From: Megascapheus bottae
Taxonomy: Eukaryota; Chordata; Mammalia; Rodentia; Geomyidae
NCBI GenBank assembly: GCA_024803745.1
Contig: JANJXV010000159.1
Location: 680,498 to 744,497 of the forward strand
Reading direction: 5' to 3'
Length of the DNA stretch: 64,000 nt
A program made the translations under genes and the position numbers. Each line of letters starts with the position of its first letter. The first letter of the stretch is position 1. The notes below the pieces were generated by a model. It did no database searches. It was given only the letters and a program-made list of their open reading frames with translations, and was not told the origin of the DNA. Below, piece after piece: positions 29,011 through 43,048 of this stretch.

Positions 29011-30036
29011 GTGACTTCACACACCTCCATTCTGTGACTTCACACACCTCCATTCTGTGACTTCACACATCTCCATTCTGTGACTTCACACACCTCCATT
29101 CTATGACTTCACACACCTCCATTCTGTGACTTCACACACCTCCATTCTATGAGTACACACACCTCCATTCTGTGACTTCACACACCTCAGTTCTGTGACT
29201 TCACACACCTCCATTCTATGACTTCACACACCTCCATTCTATGACTTCACACACCTCCATTCTATGACTTCACACACCTCCATTCTATAAGTTCACACAC
29301 CTCCATTCTGTGACTTCACACACCTCAATTCTGTGACTTCACACACCTCCATTCTATGACATCACACACCTCCATTCTATGAGTTCACACACCTCAATTC
29401 TATGACATCACACACCTCCAATCTGTGACTACACACACCTCCATTCTATGACTTCACACACCTCCATTCCATGACTTAACCCACCTCCATTCTGTGACTT
29501 CACACACCTCCATTCTCCGACTTCACACCCCTCCAATTTGACTTCACATACCTCCATTCTATGACATCACACACCTCCATTCTATGACTTCACAGACTTC
29601 GAATCTGTGACTTCACTTATCTCTACTCTATGACTTCACCCACCTCCATTCTGTGACTTCACACACCTCCATTCTATGACTTCACACAGCTCCATTGTAT
29701 GAGTTCACACACCTCCATTGTATGACTTCACACAACTCCATTCTGTGATTTCGCACAACTGCATTCTATGGTTCAAAAACCACCATTCTGTGACTTCACA
29801 CACCTCCATTCTATGACTTCATACACCTCCATCTATGACTTCACACACCTCCATTCTGAGTTCACACACCTCCAATCTCTGACTTCACACACCTCCATCC
29901 TGTGACTTAACACACCTCCATTCTATGACTTCACAGACCTCCATTCTGTGACTTCACACACCTTTATTGTTTGACTTCACACAGCTCCATTCTGGGACTT
30001 CACACACCTCCATTGTGAGTTCGCACACCTCCATTC
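29010..30036 (+). repeat. Module F, copy F1 (1,027 bp tandem unit)
   Basis: F1 begins in a TGTGAC-monomer run, then carries GAGTACACACACC (29,151), CTCAGTTCTGTGAC, a D module (TTCTCCGACTTCAC at about 29,512) and the E tail (TATGGTTCAAAAACC, TTTATTGTTTGAC, TTCTGGGAC at 29,991). All of these recur 1,027 bp later in F2. F is therefore a composite of D and the E1/E3 tail. Confidence 0.88.
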
Positions 30037-31063
30037 TGTGACTTCACACACCTCCATTCTGTGACTTCACACACCTCCATTCTGTGACTTCACACATCTC
30101 CATTCTGTGACTTCACACACCTCCATTCTATGACTTCACACACCTCCATTCTGTGACTTCACACACCTCCATTCTATGAGTACACACACCTCCATTCTGT
30201 GACTTCACACACCTCAGTTCTGTGACTTCACACACCTCCATTCTATGACTTCACACACCTCCATTCTATGACTTCACACACCTCCATTCTATGACTTCAC
30301 ACACCTCCATTCTATAAGTTCACACACCTCCATTCTGTGACTTCACACACCTCAATTCTGTGACTTCACACACCTCCATTCTATGACCTCACACACCTCC
30401 ATTCTATGAGTTCACACACCTCAATTCTATGACTTCACACACCTCCAATCTGTGACTACACACACCTCCATTCTATGACTTCACACACCTCCATTCCATG
30501 ACTTAACCCACCTCCATTCTGTGACTTCACACACCTCCATTCTCCGACTTCACACCCCTCCAATTTGACTTCACATACCTCCATTCTATGACATCACACA
30601 CCTCCATTCTATGACTTCACAGACTTCGAATCTGTGACTTCACTTATCTCCACTCTATGACTTCACCCACCTCCATTCTGTGACTTCACACACCTCCATT
30701 CTATGACTTCACACAGCTCCATTGTATGAGTTCACACACCTCCATTGTATGACTTCACACAACTCCATTCTGTGATTTCGCACAACTGCATTCTATGGTT
30801 CAAAAACCACCATTCTGTGACTTCACACACCTCCATTCTATGACTTCATACACCTCCATCTATGACTTCACACACCTCCATTCTGAGTTCACACACCTCC
30901 AATCTCTGACTTCACACACCTCCATCCTGTGACTTAACACACCTCCATTCTATGACTTCACAGACCTCCATTCTGTAACTTCACACACCTATATTGTTTG
31001 ACTTCACACAGCTCCATTCTGGGACTTCACACACCTCCATTGTGAGTTCACACACCTCCATTC
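30037..31063 (+). repeat. Module F, copy F2 (1,027 bp tandem unit)
   Basis: Near-identical to F1: GAGTACACACACC at 30,178 and TTCTGGGAC at 31,018, both offset by 1,027 bp. I noted a few differences: GACCTCACACACC (about 30,384) against GACATCACACACC; CACCTATATTG (about 30,988) against CACCTTTATTG; and TTCACACACC against the TTCGCACACC found in F1 near 30,021. A partial third start, the TGTGAC run, leads into B4. Confidence 0.88.
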
Positions 31064-32399
31064 TGTGACTTCACACACCTCCATTCTGTGACTTCACACA
31101 TCTCCATTCTGTGACTTCACACACCTCCATTCTATGACTTCACACACCTCCATTCTGTGACTTCACACACCTCCATTTTGACTTCACACACTTCCATTTT
31201 TTGACTTCACACACCTCCATTCTGTGACTTCACACACCACCATTGTTTGACATCACACACGTCCATTTTTGGACTTCACACACCTCCATTCTATGACTTC
31301 ACATACCTCCATTCTATGACTTCACACACCTCCATTCTGAGTTCACACACCTCCATTCTGTGACTTCACACACCTCCATTCGATGACTTCACACACCTTC
31401 ATTGTGACTTCACACACCTCCATTCCATGAGTTCACTCACCTCCAATCTATGACTTCACACCTCCATTCTATGAGTTCACACACCTCCATTCTATGACTT
31501 CACACACCTCCCTTCTGTGACTTCACACACCTGCATTCTATGAATTCACCCACCTGCATTCTATGACTTCACACCTCCATTCTGACTTCACACACCTCCA
31601 TTCTGTGACTTCACAAACCTACATTCTATGGCTTCACACACCTCCATTCTATGACTTCACAAACCTCCTCTGACTTCACACACCTCCATTCTATGACTTC
31701 ACACACCACCTCTGACTTCACACACCTCCATTCTGTGACTTCACACACCTCCATTCTGTGATTCACACACGTTCATTCTTACTTCACAAACATCCATTCT
31801 ATGACTTCACACAACTCCTTTCTATGACTTCACACACCTCCATTCTATGACTTCACACACCTCCATTCTGTGTCTTTACACACCACTATTCTGAGTTCAC
31901 ACACCTCCATTCTGTGACTGCATACACCTCCATTCTGACTTCACACACCTCCTTTCTGTGACTTCACACACTTCCATTGTTTGACTTCACAAAGCTCCAT
32001 TGCATGACTTCACACACCTGCATTCCATGACTTCACATTCCCCCATTCTGTGACTTCACACACCTCCATTCTATGACTTCACACACCTCCATTCTATGAC
32101 ATCACACACTTATTTTCTGTGACTTCACACACCTCCATTCTATGACTTCACGCACGTCCATTTTATGACTTCACACACTTCCATTCTATAACTTCACACA
32201 CTTCCATTCTGTGACTTCACCCACCTTCCTTCTGAATTCAAACGCTTCCATTCTATGCCTTCGGAACCTCCATTCTGAGTTCACACACCTCCATTCTATG
32301 AATTCACACACCTCCATTCCATGACTTCACACACCTCCAATCTGACTTCACACACCTCCATTCTGTGACTTCACACACCTCCATTCTGACTTCACACAC
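31064..32399 (+). repeat. Family B module, copy B4, 5' part
   Basis: After the TGTGAC run, CTCCATTTTGAC at 31,169 starts the B series: CCACCATTGTTTGAC, GTCCATTTTTGG, CATTGTTTGACTTCACAAAG (about 31,975), CACTTATTTTCTGTG, TTCGGAACCTCC (about 32,262). TTCGGAACCTCC is present in B1 and B4 but missing in B2 and B3, so B4 resembles the older B1 at that point. The module continues without a break into U1. Confidence 0.8.
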
Positions 32400-35275
32400 C
32401 TGCATTCTATGATTTCACACACCTCCATTCTGTGACTTCACACACCTCCATTCTATGACTTCATACACCTCCATTGTGACTTCACACAACTCCATTCTAT
32501 GACTTCACACACCTCCATTCTGTCTTCACACACCTCCATTCTATGACTTCCCAAACCTCCGTTCCGACTTCACACACCTCCATTCTATGATTTCGCACAC
32601 CTCCATTCTATGATTTCGCACACCTCCATTCTGTGACTTCACACCCTCCATTCTATGACTTCACACAGCTCCATTGTATGAGTTCACACACCTCCATTCT
32701 ATGACTTCACACAACTCCATTCTGTGACTTCACACACCTACATTCTATGGCTTCACACACCTCCATTCTATGACTTCACACACCTCCTCTGACTTCACAC
32801 ACCTCCATTCTATGACTTCACACACCACCTCTGACTTCACACACCTCCATTCTGTGACTTCACATACCTCCATTCTCTGACTCACACACGTTTATTCTTA
32901 CTTCACAAACATCAATTCTATGACTTCACACAACTCCATTCTATGACTTCACACACCTCCATTCTATGACTTCACACACCTCCATTCTGTGTCTTTACAC
33001 ACCTCTATTCTGATTTCACACACCTCCATTCTGTGACTTCATACACCTCCATTCTGACTTCACACACCTCCATTCTGTGACTTCACACAACTCCATTCTA
33101 TGACTTCATTCACCTCCATTGTGACTTCACACACCTCCATTCTATGAGTTCACACACCTCCATTCTGAGTTCACACATCTCCCTTCTGTGACTTCACACA
33201 CCTCCATTCTGACTTCACACACCTACATTCTATGACTGCACACACCTCCATTCTGTGACTGCACACACCTCCATTCTATGACTTCACACACCTCCATTGT
33301 GACTTCACACACCTTCATTCTATGAGTTCACACACCTCCATTCCGACTTCACACACTTCCATTCTTTGACTTGATACACCTTCCTTCTGACTTCAAACAC
33401 TTCCATTCTATGACTTCTCAAATCTCCATTCTGAGCCCACACTCTTCCATTCTGTGACTTCAGACACCTCCATTCTATGACTTCACACACCTCCATTGTG
33501 ACTTCACACAACTCCATTCTATGAGGTCACACACCTCCGTTCTGTGACTAAACCCACCTCCATTGTGTGATTTCACACACCTCCATTCTGTGACTTCACA
33601 CACCCCCATTCTGACCTCACACAACTCCATTCGGTGACTTCACACACCTCCATTCTGTGACTTCACACACCTCCATTCTATGAATTCACTCAACTCCATT
33701 CTATGAGTTCACACACCTCCATTCTATGACTTCACACACCTCCATTCTTTAACTTCACACACCTCCATTCTATGACTTCACACACCTCCATTCTATGAGT
33801 TCACACACCCCAATTCTATGACTTCACACACCTCCATTCTGTCACTTCACGCACCTGCATTCTATGACTTCACAATCCTCCATTCTGTGACTTCACACAA
33901 CTCCATTCTATGACTTCACACACCTCCATTCTATGACATCACACAACTCCTTTCTGTGACTTCACACACCTCCATTGTTGACTTCACACACCTCCATTCT
34001 ATGACTTCACACACCCCCATTCTATGACTTCACACACTTCCATTCTATGACTTCACACACTTGCATTCTATGACTTCACACACCTCCATTCTATGACTTC
34101 ACACAACTCCATTCTGTGATTTCACACATCTCCATTCTGAATTCACAAACCTCCATTCTATGACTTCACACACCTCAATTCTATGAATTCACACACCTCT
34201 CTTCTGTAACTTCACACACTTCGATTTTTTGACTTCACAAACCTCGATTCCATGAATTCACACACCACCATTCTATGACTTCACAAACCTCTATTCTTTG
34301 ATTTCACAGACCTCCATTTTGACTTCACACACCTCCATTGTGACTTCACACAACTCCATTCTATGAGGTCACACACCTCAATTCTATGACTTCACACACC
34401 TCCATTCTATGAGTTCACCCACCTCCATTGTATGACTTAACAAAACTCCATTCTGTGACTTCACACACCTACATTCTATGGCTTCACACACCTCCATTCT
34501 GTGACTTCACACACCTCCATTCTATGACTTCACACACCTCCATTCTATGACTTCACACACTTCCAATCTGTGAATCACACACGATCATTCTTACTTCACA
34601 AACATCCATTATATGACTTCACACACCTCCATTCTATGACTTCACACACCTCCTCTGACTTCACACACCTCCATTCTATCATTTCACACACCTCTTCTGA
34701 CCTCACACACCTCCATTCTGTGACTTCACACACCTCCATTCTGTGATTCACACACGTTCATTCTTACTTCACAAATATCCATTCTATGACTTCACACACC
34801 TCCATTCTATGACTTCACACACCTCCATTCTGAGTTCACACATCTCCATCTGTGACTTCACACACCTCCATTCTGACTTCACACTCCTCCATTCTATGAG
34901 TGCACACACCTCCATTCTGTGACTGCACACACCTCCATTCTATGAGTTCACACACCTCCATTCTATGACATCACACACCTCCATTCTATGAGTTCACACA
35001 CCTCAATTCTATGACTTCACACACCTCCCATCTGTGACTACACACACGTCCATTCTATGACTTCACACACCTCCATGCTATGACTTCACACACCTCCATT
35101 CTATGAGTACACACACCTCCATTCTGTGACTTCACACACCTCAGTTCTGTGATTTCACACACCTCCATTCTATGACTTCACACACCTCCATTCTATGACT
35201 TCACACACCTCCATTCTGTGACTTCACACACCTCCATTCTGTGACTTCACACACCTCCATTCTGACTTCACACAC
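32400..35275 (+). repeat. Family U higher-order repeat, copy U1 (2,876 bp)
   Basis: The unit is delimited here by CTGCATTCTATGATTTCAC at 32,400, which recurs at 35,276, 38,152, 41,005 and 43,049. U is the 3' two thirds of B (GATTTCGCACACC pair, TTCTCTGACTCACAC at about 32,874, CTCAAATCTCC, GACTAAACCCACC, GATTTTTTGACTTC) followed by one C module, a short connector and GAGTACACACACC (about 35,106). U1 begins with the ordinary CTTCACACACC version of its second monomer and ends with GATTTCAC after CTCAGTTCTGT. Confidence 0.92.
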
Positions 35276-38151
35276 CTGCATTCTATGATTTCACACACCT
35301 CCATTCTGTGACTTGACACACCTCCATTTTATGACTTCATACACCTCCATTGTGACTTCACACAACTCCATTCTATGACTTCACACACCTCCATTCTGTC
35401 TTCACACACCTCCATTCTATGACTTCCCAAACCTCCGTTCCGACTTCACACACCTCCATTCTATGATTTCGCACACCTCCATTCTATGATTTCGCACACC
35501 TCCATTCTGTGACTTCACACCCTCCATTCTATGACTTCACACAGCTCCATTGTATGAGTTCACACACCTCCATTCTATGACTTCACACAACTCCATTCTG
35601 TGACTTCACACACCTACATTCTATGGCTTCACACACCTCCATTCTATGACTTCACACACCTCCTCTGACTTCACACACCTCCATTCTATGACTTCACACA
35701 CCACCTCTGACTTCACACACCTCCATTCTGTGACTTCACATACCTCCATTCTCTGACTCACACACGTTTATTCTTACTTCACAAACATCAATTCTATGAC
35801 TTCACACAACTCCATTCTATGACTTCACACACCTCCATTCTATGACTTCACACACCTCCATTCTGTGTCTTTACACACCTCTATTCTGATTTCACACACC
35901 TCCATTCTGTGACTTCATACACCTCCATTCTGACTTCACACACCTCCATTCTGTGACTTCACACAACTCCATTCTATGACTTCATTCACCTCCATTGTGA
36001 CTTCACACACCTCCATTCTATGAGTTCACACACCTCCATTCTGAGTTCACACATCTCCCTTCTGTGACTTCACACACCTCCATTCTGACTTCACACACCT
36101 ACATTCTATGACTGCACACACCTCCATTCTGTGACTGCACACACCTCCATTCTATGACTTCACACACCTCCATTGTGACTTCACACACCTTCATTCTATG
36201 AGTTCACACACCTCCATTCCGACTTCACACACTTCCATTCTTTGACTTGATACACCTTCCTTCTGACTTCAAACACTTCCATTCTATGACTTCTCAAATC
36301 TCCATTCTGAGCCCACACTCTTCCATTCTGTGACTTCAGACACCTCCATTCTATGACTTCACACACCTCCATTGTGACTTCACACAACTCCATTCTATGA
36401 GGTCACACACCTCCGTTCTGTGACTAAACCCACCTCCATTGTGTGATTTCACACACCTCCATTCTGTGACTTCACACACCCCCATTCTGACCTCACACAA
36501 CTCCATTCGGTGACTTCACACACCTCCATTCTGTGACTTCACACACCTCCATTCTATGAATTCACTAAACTCCATTCTATGAGTTCACACACCTCCATTC
36601 TATGACTTCACACACCTCCATTCTTTAACTTCACACACCTCCATTCTATGACTTCACACACCTCCATTCTATGAGTTCACACACCCCAATTCTATGACTT
36701 CACACACCTCCATTCTGTCACTTCACGCACCTGCATTCTATGACTTCACAATCCTCCATTCTGTGACTTCACACAACTCCATTCTATGACTTCACACACC
36801 TCCATTCTATGACATCACACAACTCCTTTCTGTGACTTCACACACCTCCATTGTTGACTTCACACACCTCCATTCTATGACTTCACACACCCCCATTCTA
36901 TGACTTCACACACTTCCATTCTATGACTTCACACACTTGCATTCTATGACTTCACACACCTCCATTCTATGACTTCACACAACTCCATTCTGTGATTTCA
37001 CACATCTCCATTCTGAATTCACAAACCTCCATTCTATGACTTCACACACCTCAATTCTATGAATTCACACACCTCTCTTCTGTAACTTCACACACTTCGA
37101 TTTTTTGACTTCACAAACCTCGATTCCATGAATTCACACACCACCATTCTATGACTTCACAAACCTCTATTCTTTGATTTCACAGACCTCCATTTTGACT
37201 TCACACACCTCCATTGTGACTTCACACAACTCCATTCTATGAGGTCACACACCTCAATTCTATGACTTCACACACCTCCATTCTATGAGTTCACCCACCT
37301 CCATTGTATGACTTAACAAAACTCCATTCTGTGACTTCACACACCTACATTCTATGGCTTCACACACCTCCATTCTGTGACTTCACACACCTCCATTCTA
37401 TGACTTCACACACCTCCATTCTATGACTTCACACACTTCCAATCTGTGAATCACACACGATCATTCTTACTTCACAAACATCCATTATATGACTTCACAC
37501 ACCTCCATTCTATGACTTCACACACCTCCTCTGACTTCACACACCTCCATTCTATCATTTCACACACCTCTTCTGACCTCACACACCTCCATTCTGTGAC
37601 TTCACACACCTCCATTCTGTGATTCACACACGTTCATTCTTACTTCACAAATATCCATTCTATGACTTCACACACCTCCATTCTATGACTTCACACACCT
37701 CCATTCTGAGTTCACACATCTCCATCTGTGACTTCACACACCTCCATTCTGACTTCACACTCCTCCATTCTATGAGTGCACACACCTCCATTCTGTGACT
37801 GCACACACCTCCATTCTATGAGTTCACACACCTCCATTCTATGACATCACACACCTCCATTCTATGAGTTCACACACCTCAATTCTATGACTTCACACAC
37901 CTCCCATCTGTGACTACACACACGTCCATTCTATGACTTCACACACCTCCATGCTATGACTTCACACACCTCCATTCTATGAGTACACACACCTCCATTC
38001 TGTGACTTCACACACCTCAGTTCTGTGATTTCACACACCTCCATTCTATGACTTCACACACCTCCATTCTATGACTTCACACACCTCCATTCTGTGACTT
38101 CACACACCTCCATTCTGTGACTTCACACACCTCCATTCTGACTTCACACAC
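35276..38151 (+). repeat. Family U higher-order repeat, copy U2 (2,876 bp)
   Basis: Same landmark order as U1 at a constant offset of 2,876. The start carries GACTTGACACACC and CATTTTATGAC (about 35,310-35,335), shared with U3 but not U1, U4 or U5. The end carries CTCAGTTCTGTGATTTC, shared with U1 but not U3 or U5. A private variant is TTCACTAAACTCC (about 36,560) against TTCACTCAACTCC elsewhere. Confidence 0.92.
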
Positions 38152-41004
38152 CTGCATTCTATGATTTCACACACCTCCATTCTGTGACTTGACACACCTC
38201 CATTTTATGACTTCATACACCTCCATTGTGACTTCACACAACTCCATTCTATGACTTCACACACCTCCATTCTGTCTTCACACACCTCCATTCTATGACT
38301 TCCCAAACCTCCGTTCCGACTTCACACACCTCCATTCTATGATTTCGCACACCTCCATTCTATGATTTCGCACACCTCCATTCTGTGACTTCACACCCTC
38401 CATTCTATGACTTCACACAGCTCCATTGTATGAGTTCACACACCTCCATTCTATGACTTCACACAACTCCATTCTGTGACTTCACACACCTACATTCTAT
38501 GGCTTCACACACCTCCATTCTATGACTTCACACACCTCCTCTGACTTCACACACCTCCATTCTATGACTTCACACACCACCTCTGACTTCACACACCTCC
38601 ATTCTGTGACTTCACATACCTCCATTCTCTGACTCACACACGTTTATTCTTACTTCACAAACATCAATTCTATGACTTCACACAACTCCATTCTATGACT
38701 TCACACACCTCCATTCTATGACTTCACACACCTCCATTCTGTGTCTTTACACACCTCTATTCTGATTTCACACACCTCCATTCTGTGACTTCATACACCT
38801 CCATTCTGACTTCACACACCTCCATTCTGTGACTTCACACAACTCCATTCTATGACTTCATTCACCTCCATTGTGACTTCACACACCTCCATTCTATGAG
38901 TTCACACACCTCCATTCTGAGTTCACACATCTCCCTTCTGTGACTTCACACACCTCCATTCTGACTTCACACACCTACATTCTATGACTGCACACACCTC
39001 CATTCTGTGACTGCACACACCTCCATTCTATGACTTCACACACCTCCATTGTGACTTCACACACCTTCATTCTATGAGTTCACACACCTCCATTCCGACT
39101 TCACACACTTCCATTCTTTGACTTGATACACCTTCCTTCTGACTTCAAACACTTCCATTCTATGACTTCTCAAATCTCCATTCTGAGCCCACACTCTTCC
39201 ATTCTGTGACTTCAGACACCTCCATTCTATGACTTCACACACCTCCATTGTGACTTCACACAACTCCATTCTATGAGGTCACACACCTCCGTTCTGTGAC
39301 TAAACCCACCTCCATTGTGTGATTTCACACACCTCCATTCTGTGACTTCACACACCCCCATTCTGACCTCACACAACTCCATTCGGTGACTTCACACACC
39401 TCCATTCTGTGACTTCACACACCTCCATTCTATGAATTCACTCAACTCCATTCTATGAGTTCACACACCTCCATTCTATGACTTCACACACCTCCATTCT
39501 TTAACTTCACACACCTCCATTCTATGACTTCACACACCTCCATTCTATGAGTTCACACACCCCAATTCTATGACTTCACACACCTCCATTCTGTCACTTC
39601 ACGCACCTGCATTCTATGACTTCACAATCCTCCATTCTGTGACTTCACACAACTCCATTCTATGACTTCACACACCTCCATTCTATGACATCACACAACT
39701 CCTTTCTGTGACTTCACACACCTCCATTGTTGACTTCACACACCTCCATTCTATGACTTCACACACCCCCATTCTATGACTTCACACACTTCCATTCTAT
39801 GACTTCACACACTTGCATTCTATGACTTCACACACCTCCATTCTATGACTTCACACAACTCCATTCTGTGATTTCACACATCTCCATTCTGAATTCACAA
39901 ACCTCCATTCTATGACTTCACACACCTCAATTCTATGAATTCACACACCTCTCTTCTGTAACTTCACACACTTCGATTTTTTGACTTCACAAACCTCGAT
40001 TCCATGAATTCACACACCACCATTCTATGACTTCACAAACCTCTATTCTTTGATTTCACAGACCTCCATTTTGACTTCACACACCTCCATTGTGACTTCA
40101 CACAACTCCATTCTATGAGGTCACACACCTCAATTCTATGACTTCACACACCTCCATTCTATGAGTTCACCCACCTCCATTGTATGACTTAACAAAACTC
40201 CATTCTGTGACTTCACACACCTACATTCTATGGCTTCACACACCTCCATTCTGTGACTTCACACACCTCCATTCTATGACTTCACACACCTCCATTCTAT
40301 GACTTCACACACTTCCAATCTGTGAATCACACACGATCATTCTTACTTCACAAACATCCATTATATGACTTCACACACCTCCATTCTATGACTTCACACA
40401 CCTCCTCTGACTTCACACACCTCCATTCTATCATTTCACACACCTCTTCTGACCTCACACACCTCCATTCTGTGACTTCACACACCTCCATTCTGTGATT
40501 CACACACGTTCATTCTTACTTCACAAATATCCATTCTATGACTTCACACACCTCCATTCTATGACTTCACACACCTCCATTCTGAGTTCACACATCTCCA
40601 TCTGTGACTTCACACACCTCCATTCTGACTTCACACTCCTCCATTCTATGAGTGCACACACCTCCATTCTGTGACTGCACACACCTCCATTCTATGAGTT
40701 CACACACCTCCATTCTATGACATCACACACCTCCATTCTATGAGTTCACACACCTCAATTCTATGACTTCACACACCTCCCATCTGTGACTACACACACG
40801 TCCATTCTATGACTTCACACACCTCCATGCTATGACTTCACACACCTCCATTCTATGAGTACACACACCTCCATTCTGTGACTTCACACACCTCAGTTCT
40901 GTGACTTCACACACCTCCATTCTATGACTTCACACACCTCCATTCTATGACTTCACACACCTCCATTCTGTGACTTCACACACCTCCATTCTGACTTCAC
41001 ACAC
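38152..41004 (+). repeat. Family U higher-order repeat, copy U3 (2,853 bp)
   Basis: Same series as U2, but 23 bp shorter because one TGTGAC monomer is missing near 40,970, just before the unit end (two such monomers in U1 and U2, one in U3). The start shares the GACTTGACACACC variant with U2. The end has CTCAGTTCTGTGACTTC, as in U5. Confidence 0.92.
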
Positions 41005-43048
41005 CTGCATTCTATGATTTCACACACCTCCATTCTGTGACTTCACACACCTCCATTCTATGACTTCATACACCTCCATTGTGACTTCACACAACTCCAT
41101 TCTATGACTTCACACACCTCCATTCTGTCTTCACACACCTCCATTCTATGACTTCCCAAACCTCCGTTCCGACTTCACACACCTCCATTCTATGATTTCG
41201 CACACCTCCATTCTATGATTTCACACACCTCCATTCTGTGACTTCACACCCTCCATTCTATGACTTCACACAGCTCCATTGTATGAGTTCACACACCTCC
41301 ATTCTATGACTTCACACAACTCCATTCTGTGACTTCACACACCTACATTCTATGGCTTCACACACCTCCATTCTATGACTTCACACACCTCCTCTGACTT
41401 CACACACCTCCATTCTATGACTTCACACACCACCTCTGACTTCACACACCTCCATTCTGTGACTTCACATACCTCCATTCTCTGACTCACACACGTTTAT
41501 TCTTACTTCACAAACATCAATTCTATGACTTCACACAACTCCATTCTATGACTTCACACACCTCCATTCTATGACTTCACACACCTCCATTCTGTGTCTT
41601 TACACACCTCTATTCTGATTTCACACACCTCCATTCTGTGACTTCATACACCTCCATTCTGACTTCACACACCTCCATTCTGTGACTTCACACAACTCCA
41701 TTCTATGACTTCATTCACCTCCATTGTGACTTCACACACCTCCATTCTATGAGTTCACACACCTCCATTCTGAGTTCACACATCTCCCTTCTGTGACTTC
41801 ACACACCTCCATTCTGACTTCACACACCTACATTCTATGACTGCACACACCTCCATTCTGTGACTGCACACACCTCCATTCTATGACTTCACACACCTCC
41901 ATTGTGACTTCACACACCTTCATTCTATGAGTTCACACACCTCCATTCCGACTTCACACACTTCCATTCTTTGACTTGATACACCTTCCTTCTGACTTCA
42001 AACACTTCCATTCTATGACTTCTCAAATCTCCATTCTGAGCCCACACTCTTCCATTCTGTGACTTCAGACACCTCCATTCTATGACTTCACACACCTCCA
42101 TTGTGACTTCACACAACTCCATTCTATGAGGTCACACACCTCCGTTCTGTGACTAAACCCACCTCCATTGTGTGATTTCACACACCTCCATTCTGTGACT
42201 TCACACACCCCCATTCTGACCTCACACAACTCCATTCGGTGACTTCACACACCTCCATTCTGTGACTTCACACACCTCCATTCTATGAATTCACTCAACT
42301 CCATTCTATGAGTTCACACACCTCCATTCTATGACTTCACACACCTCCATTCTTTAACTTCACACACCTCCATTCTATGACTTCACACACCTCCATTCTA
42401 TGAGTTCACACACCCCAATTCTATGACTTCACACACCTCCATTCTGTCACTTCACGCACCTGCATTCTATGACTTCACAATCCTCCATTCTGTGACTTCA
42501 CACAACTCCATTCTATGACTTCACACACCTCCATTCTATGACATCACACAACTCCTTTCTGTGACTTCACACACCTCCATTGTTGACTTCACACACCTCC
42601 ATTCTATGACTTCACACACCCCCATTCTATGACTTCACACACTTCCATTCTATGACTTCACACACTTGCATTCTATGACTTCACACACCTCCATTCTATG
42701 ACTTCACACAACTCCATTCTGTGATTTCACACATCTCCATTCTGAATTCACAAACCTCCATTCTATGACTTCACACACCTCAATTCTATGAATTCACACA
42801 CCTCTCTTCTGTAACTTCACACTATTCGATTTTTTGACTACACAAACCTCGATTCCATGAATTCACACACCACCATTCTATGACTTCACAAACCTCTATT
42901 CTTTGATTTCACAGACCTCCATTTTGACTTCACACACCTCCATTGTGACTTCACACAACTCCATTCTATGAGGTCACACACCTCAATTCTATGACTTCAC
43001 ACACCTCCATTCTGTGACTTCACACACCTCCATTCTGACTTCACACAC
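41005..43048 (+). repeat. Family U higher-order repeat, copy U4 with an ~0.8 kb internal deletion (2,044 bp)
   Basis: U4 follows U3 to the start of the C module (ATGAGGTCACACACC at about 42,968). Near 43,010 it jumps straight to the last monomers of the unit, TTCTGTGAC then TTCTGACTTCACACACCTGC. It thus lacks about 809 bp relative to U3, or 832 bp relative to U1: most of the C module and the connector. Private variants include CACTATTCGATTTTTTGAC (about 42,822), GACTACACAAACC (about 42,836) and GATTTCACACACC in place of the second GATTTCGCACACC (about 41,217). Confidence 0.9.

Noticed and set aside
33320..33517. 65-codon open frame on the - strand, seen seven times at 24,346-44,166, with a variant at 10,394
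   Set aside because: Its exact conservation follows from the B/U higher-order repeat that carries it. The peptide is the monomer read backwards (EVCEV/EWRC-like units) with no recognisable domain. Conservation by recent DNA copying is not evidence of selection.
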